This document shows positions 5,179-5,501 of a stretch of 5,501 nt of DNA, one piece after another (positions within the stretch are counted from its first letter, which is position 1; every line of letters begins with the position of its first letter). Position numbers and translations under genes: made by a program. Origin of the DNA: Syntrophobacteria bacterium (lineage in GTDB: Bacteria > Desulfobacterota > DSWW01); NCBI GenBank assembly GCA_030145435.1, contig JAQYVQ010000582.1, forward strand, positions 1-5,501. The letters run 5' to 3'. The notes under the pieces are model-generated. The model made no database searches and was not told the origin of the DNA. It was given only the letters and a program-made list of their open reading frames with translations.

Positions 5179-5475
5179 ATGAAACGAAGGACCACTTGGA
5201 CATGCTTCCTGATTGCTTGCCTGCTCCTGGCATGGCTAAGCCCGGTGGGCTACGCCGACTCCGGAGGTGCGGGAAAAGACAGCCGTATCAACATCAACAA
5301 GGCCTCTGTGGAAGAACTCGTCGAACTGCCCCGTGTCGGGCAGGCAGTGGCCAAGCGAATCGTCGTCTTTCGCGAAGAGAACGGCCCCTTCAAGAAGGTG
5401 GAGGATCTCAAATCCGTGCGGGGGATAGGAGACAAGGTGTTCGATCAGATTCGTCCAAGCATTCGCGTAGACTGA
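5179..5475 (+). CDS. Exported helix-hairpin-helix (ComEA-like) DNA-binding protein
   Basis: A small protein of 98 residues. It begins with a typical signal peptide: basic MKRR, a hydrophobic stretch at about 8-20, and a likely cleavage after GYA at residue 26 (VGYA|DS). The mature part of about 72 residues is a ComEA-type tandem helix-hairpin-helix domain: ININ KASVEELVEL leads into hairpin LPRVGQAVAKRI (50-61), then FKKVEDLKSVRGIGDKVF (71-88) with the second hairpin GIG. This fold binds the DNA backbone without sequence preference. In competent bacteria, periplasmic ComEA pulls incoming DNA across the envelope; in many other bacteria such short exported proteins have no proven role. No other competence gene is in the window, so a function in DNA uptake is inference from the family. 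Start chosen from the GGGAGGG site 8 nt upstream. It appears to be transcribed alone from the AT-rich region upstream. Confidence 0.88.
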   Translation: MKRRTTWTCFLIACLLLAWLSPVGYADSGGAGKDSRININKASVEELVELPRVGQAVAKRIVVFREENGPFKKVEDLKSVRGIGDKVFDQIRPSIRVD

Positions 5476-5501
5476 CAGGACTTGTTTTCACTCTCTTCTC
5501 G

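Noticed and set aside
5056..5475. Longer start at ATG 5056 for the helix-hairpin-helix protein
   Set aside because: It has no Shine-Dalgarno sequence and would put 41 polar residues ahead of a clear signal peptide; ATG 5179 has GGGAGGG at ideal spacing.

Overview
The window reads as ordinary chromosomal DNA from a GC-rich, Gram-negative-type bacterium. The protein styles (PabA/PabB with a PIKGT motif, a KTLNYL-type class IV aminotransferase, a secreted ComEA-like protein) and the degenerate 7-bp intergenic repeats fit a Desulfobacterota / deltaproteobacterial lineage. That is an impression from style, not a phylogenetic result. No CRISPR array, insertion sequence, phage gene, rRNA or tRNA was seen.

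Left part (1-1288, + strand): the 3' part of a queD-type 6-carboxytetrahydropterin synthase gene runs in from the left edge. After 60 bp it is followed by a pyridoxal-phosphate class IV aminotransferase/lyase gene, most likely pabC (4-amino-4-deoxychorismate lyase). A 224-bp convergent intergenic gap (1289-1512) holds a tandem 7-mer repeat inside a long imperfect inverted repeat.

Middle part (1513-3586, - strand): pabA followed by pabB encode the glutaminase and synthase subunits of aminodeoxychorismate synthase. They make the substrate for PabC, so this locus carries all three steps from chorismate to p-aminobenzoate, a folate precursor. The pabC gene is on the opposite strand, facing pabB. 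The pabA-pabB junction is tight and pabB probably starts at TTG. A divergent promoter region (3587-3782) separates pabA from the next gene. It contains a good sigma70-like promoter for each direction and a perfect 8-bp dyad around the rightward -35 box.

Right part (3783-5475, + strand): a CDP-alcohol phosphatidyltransferase (membrane phospholipid head-group enzyme) with all catalytic residues is followed by a 460-bp stretch without a credible gene. That stretch holds 7-mer repeats, a GC-rich hairpin and an AT-rich promoter-like island. It ends at a small exported helix-hairpin-helix (ComEA-like) protein whose start is fixed by a strong Shine-Dalgarno sequence.

No clearly new multi-gene system is visible. 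The observations most worth a second look are the combined Cys/Glu active-site motif of the QueD-like protein beside folate genes, the palindromic repeat element between pabC and pabB, and the operator-like dyad upstream of the phosphatidyltransferase.
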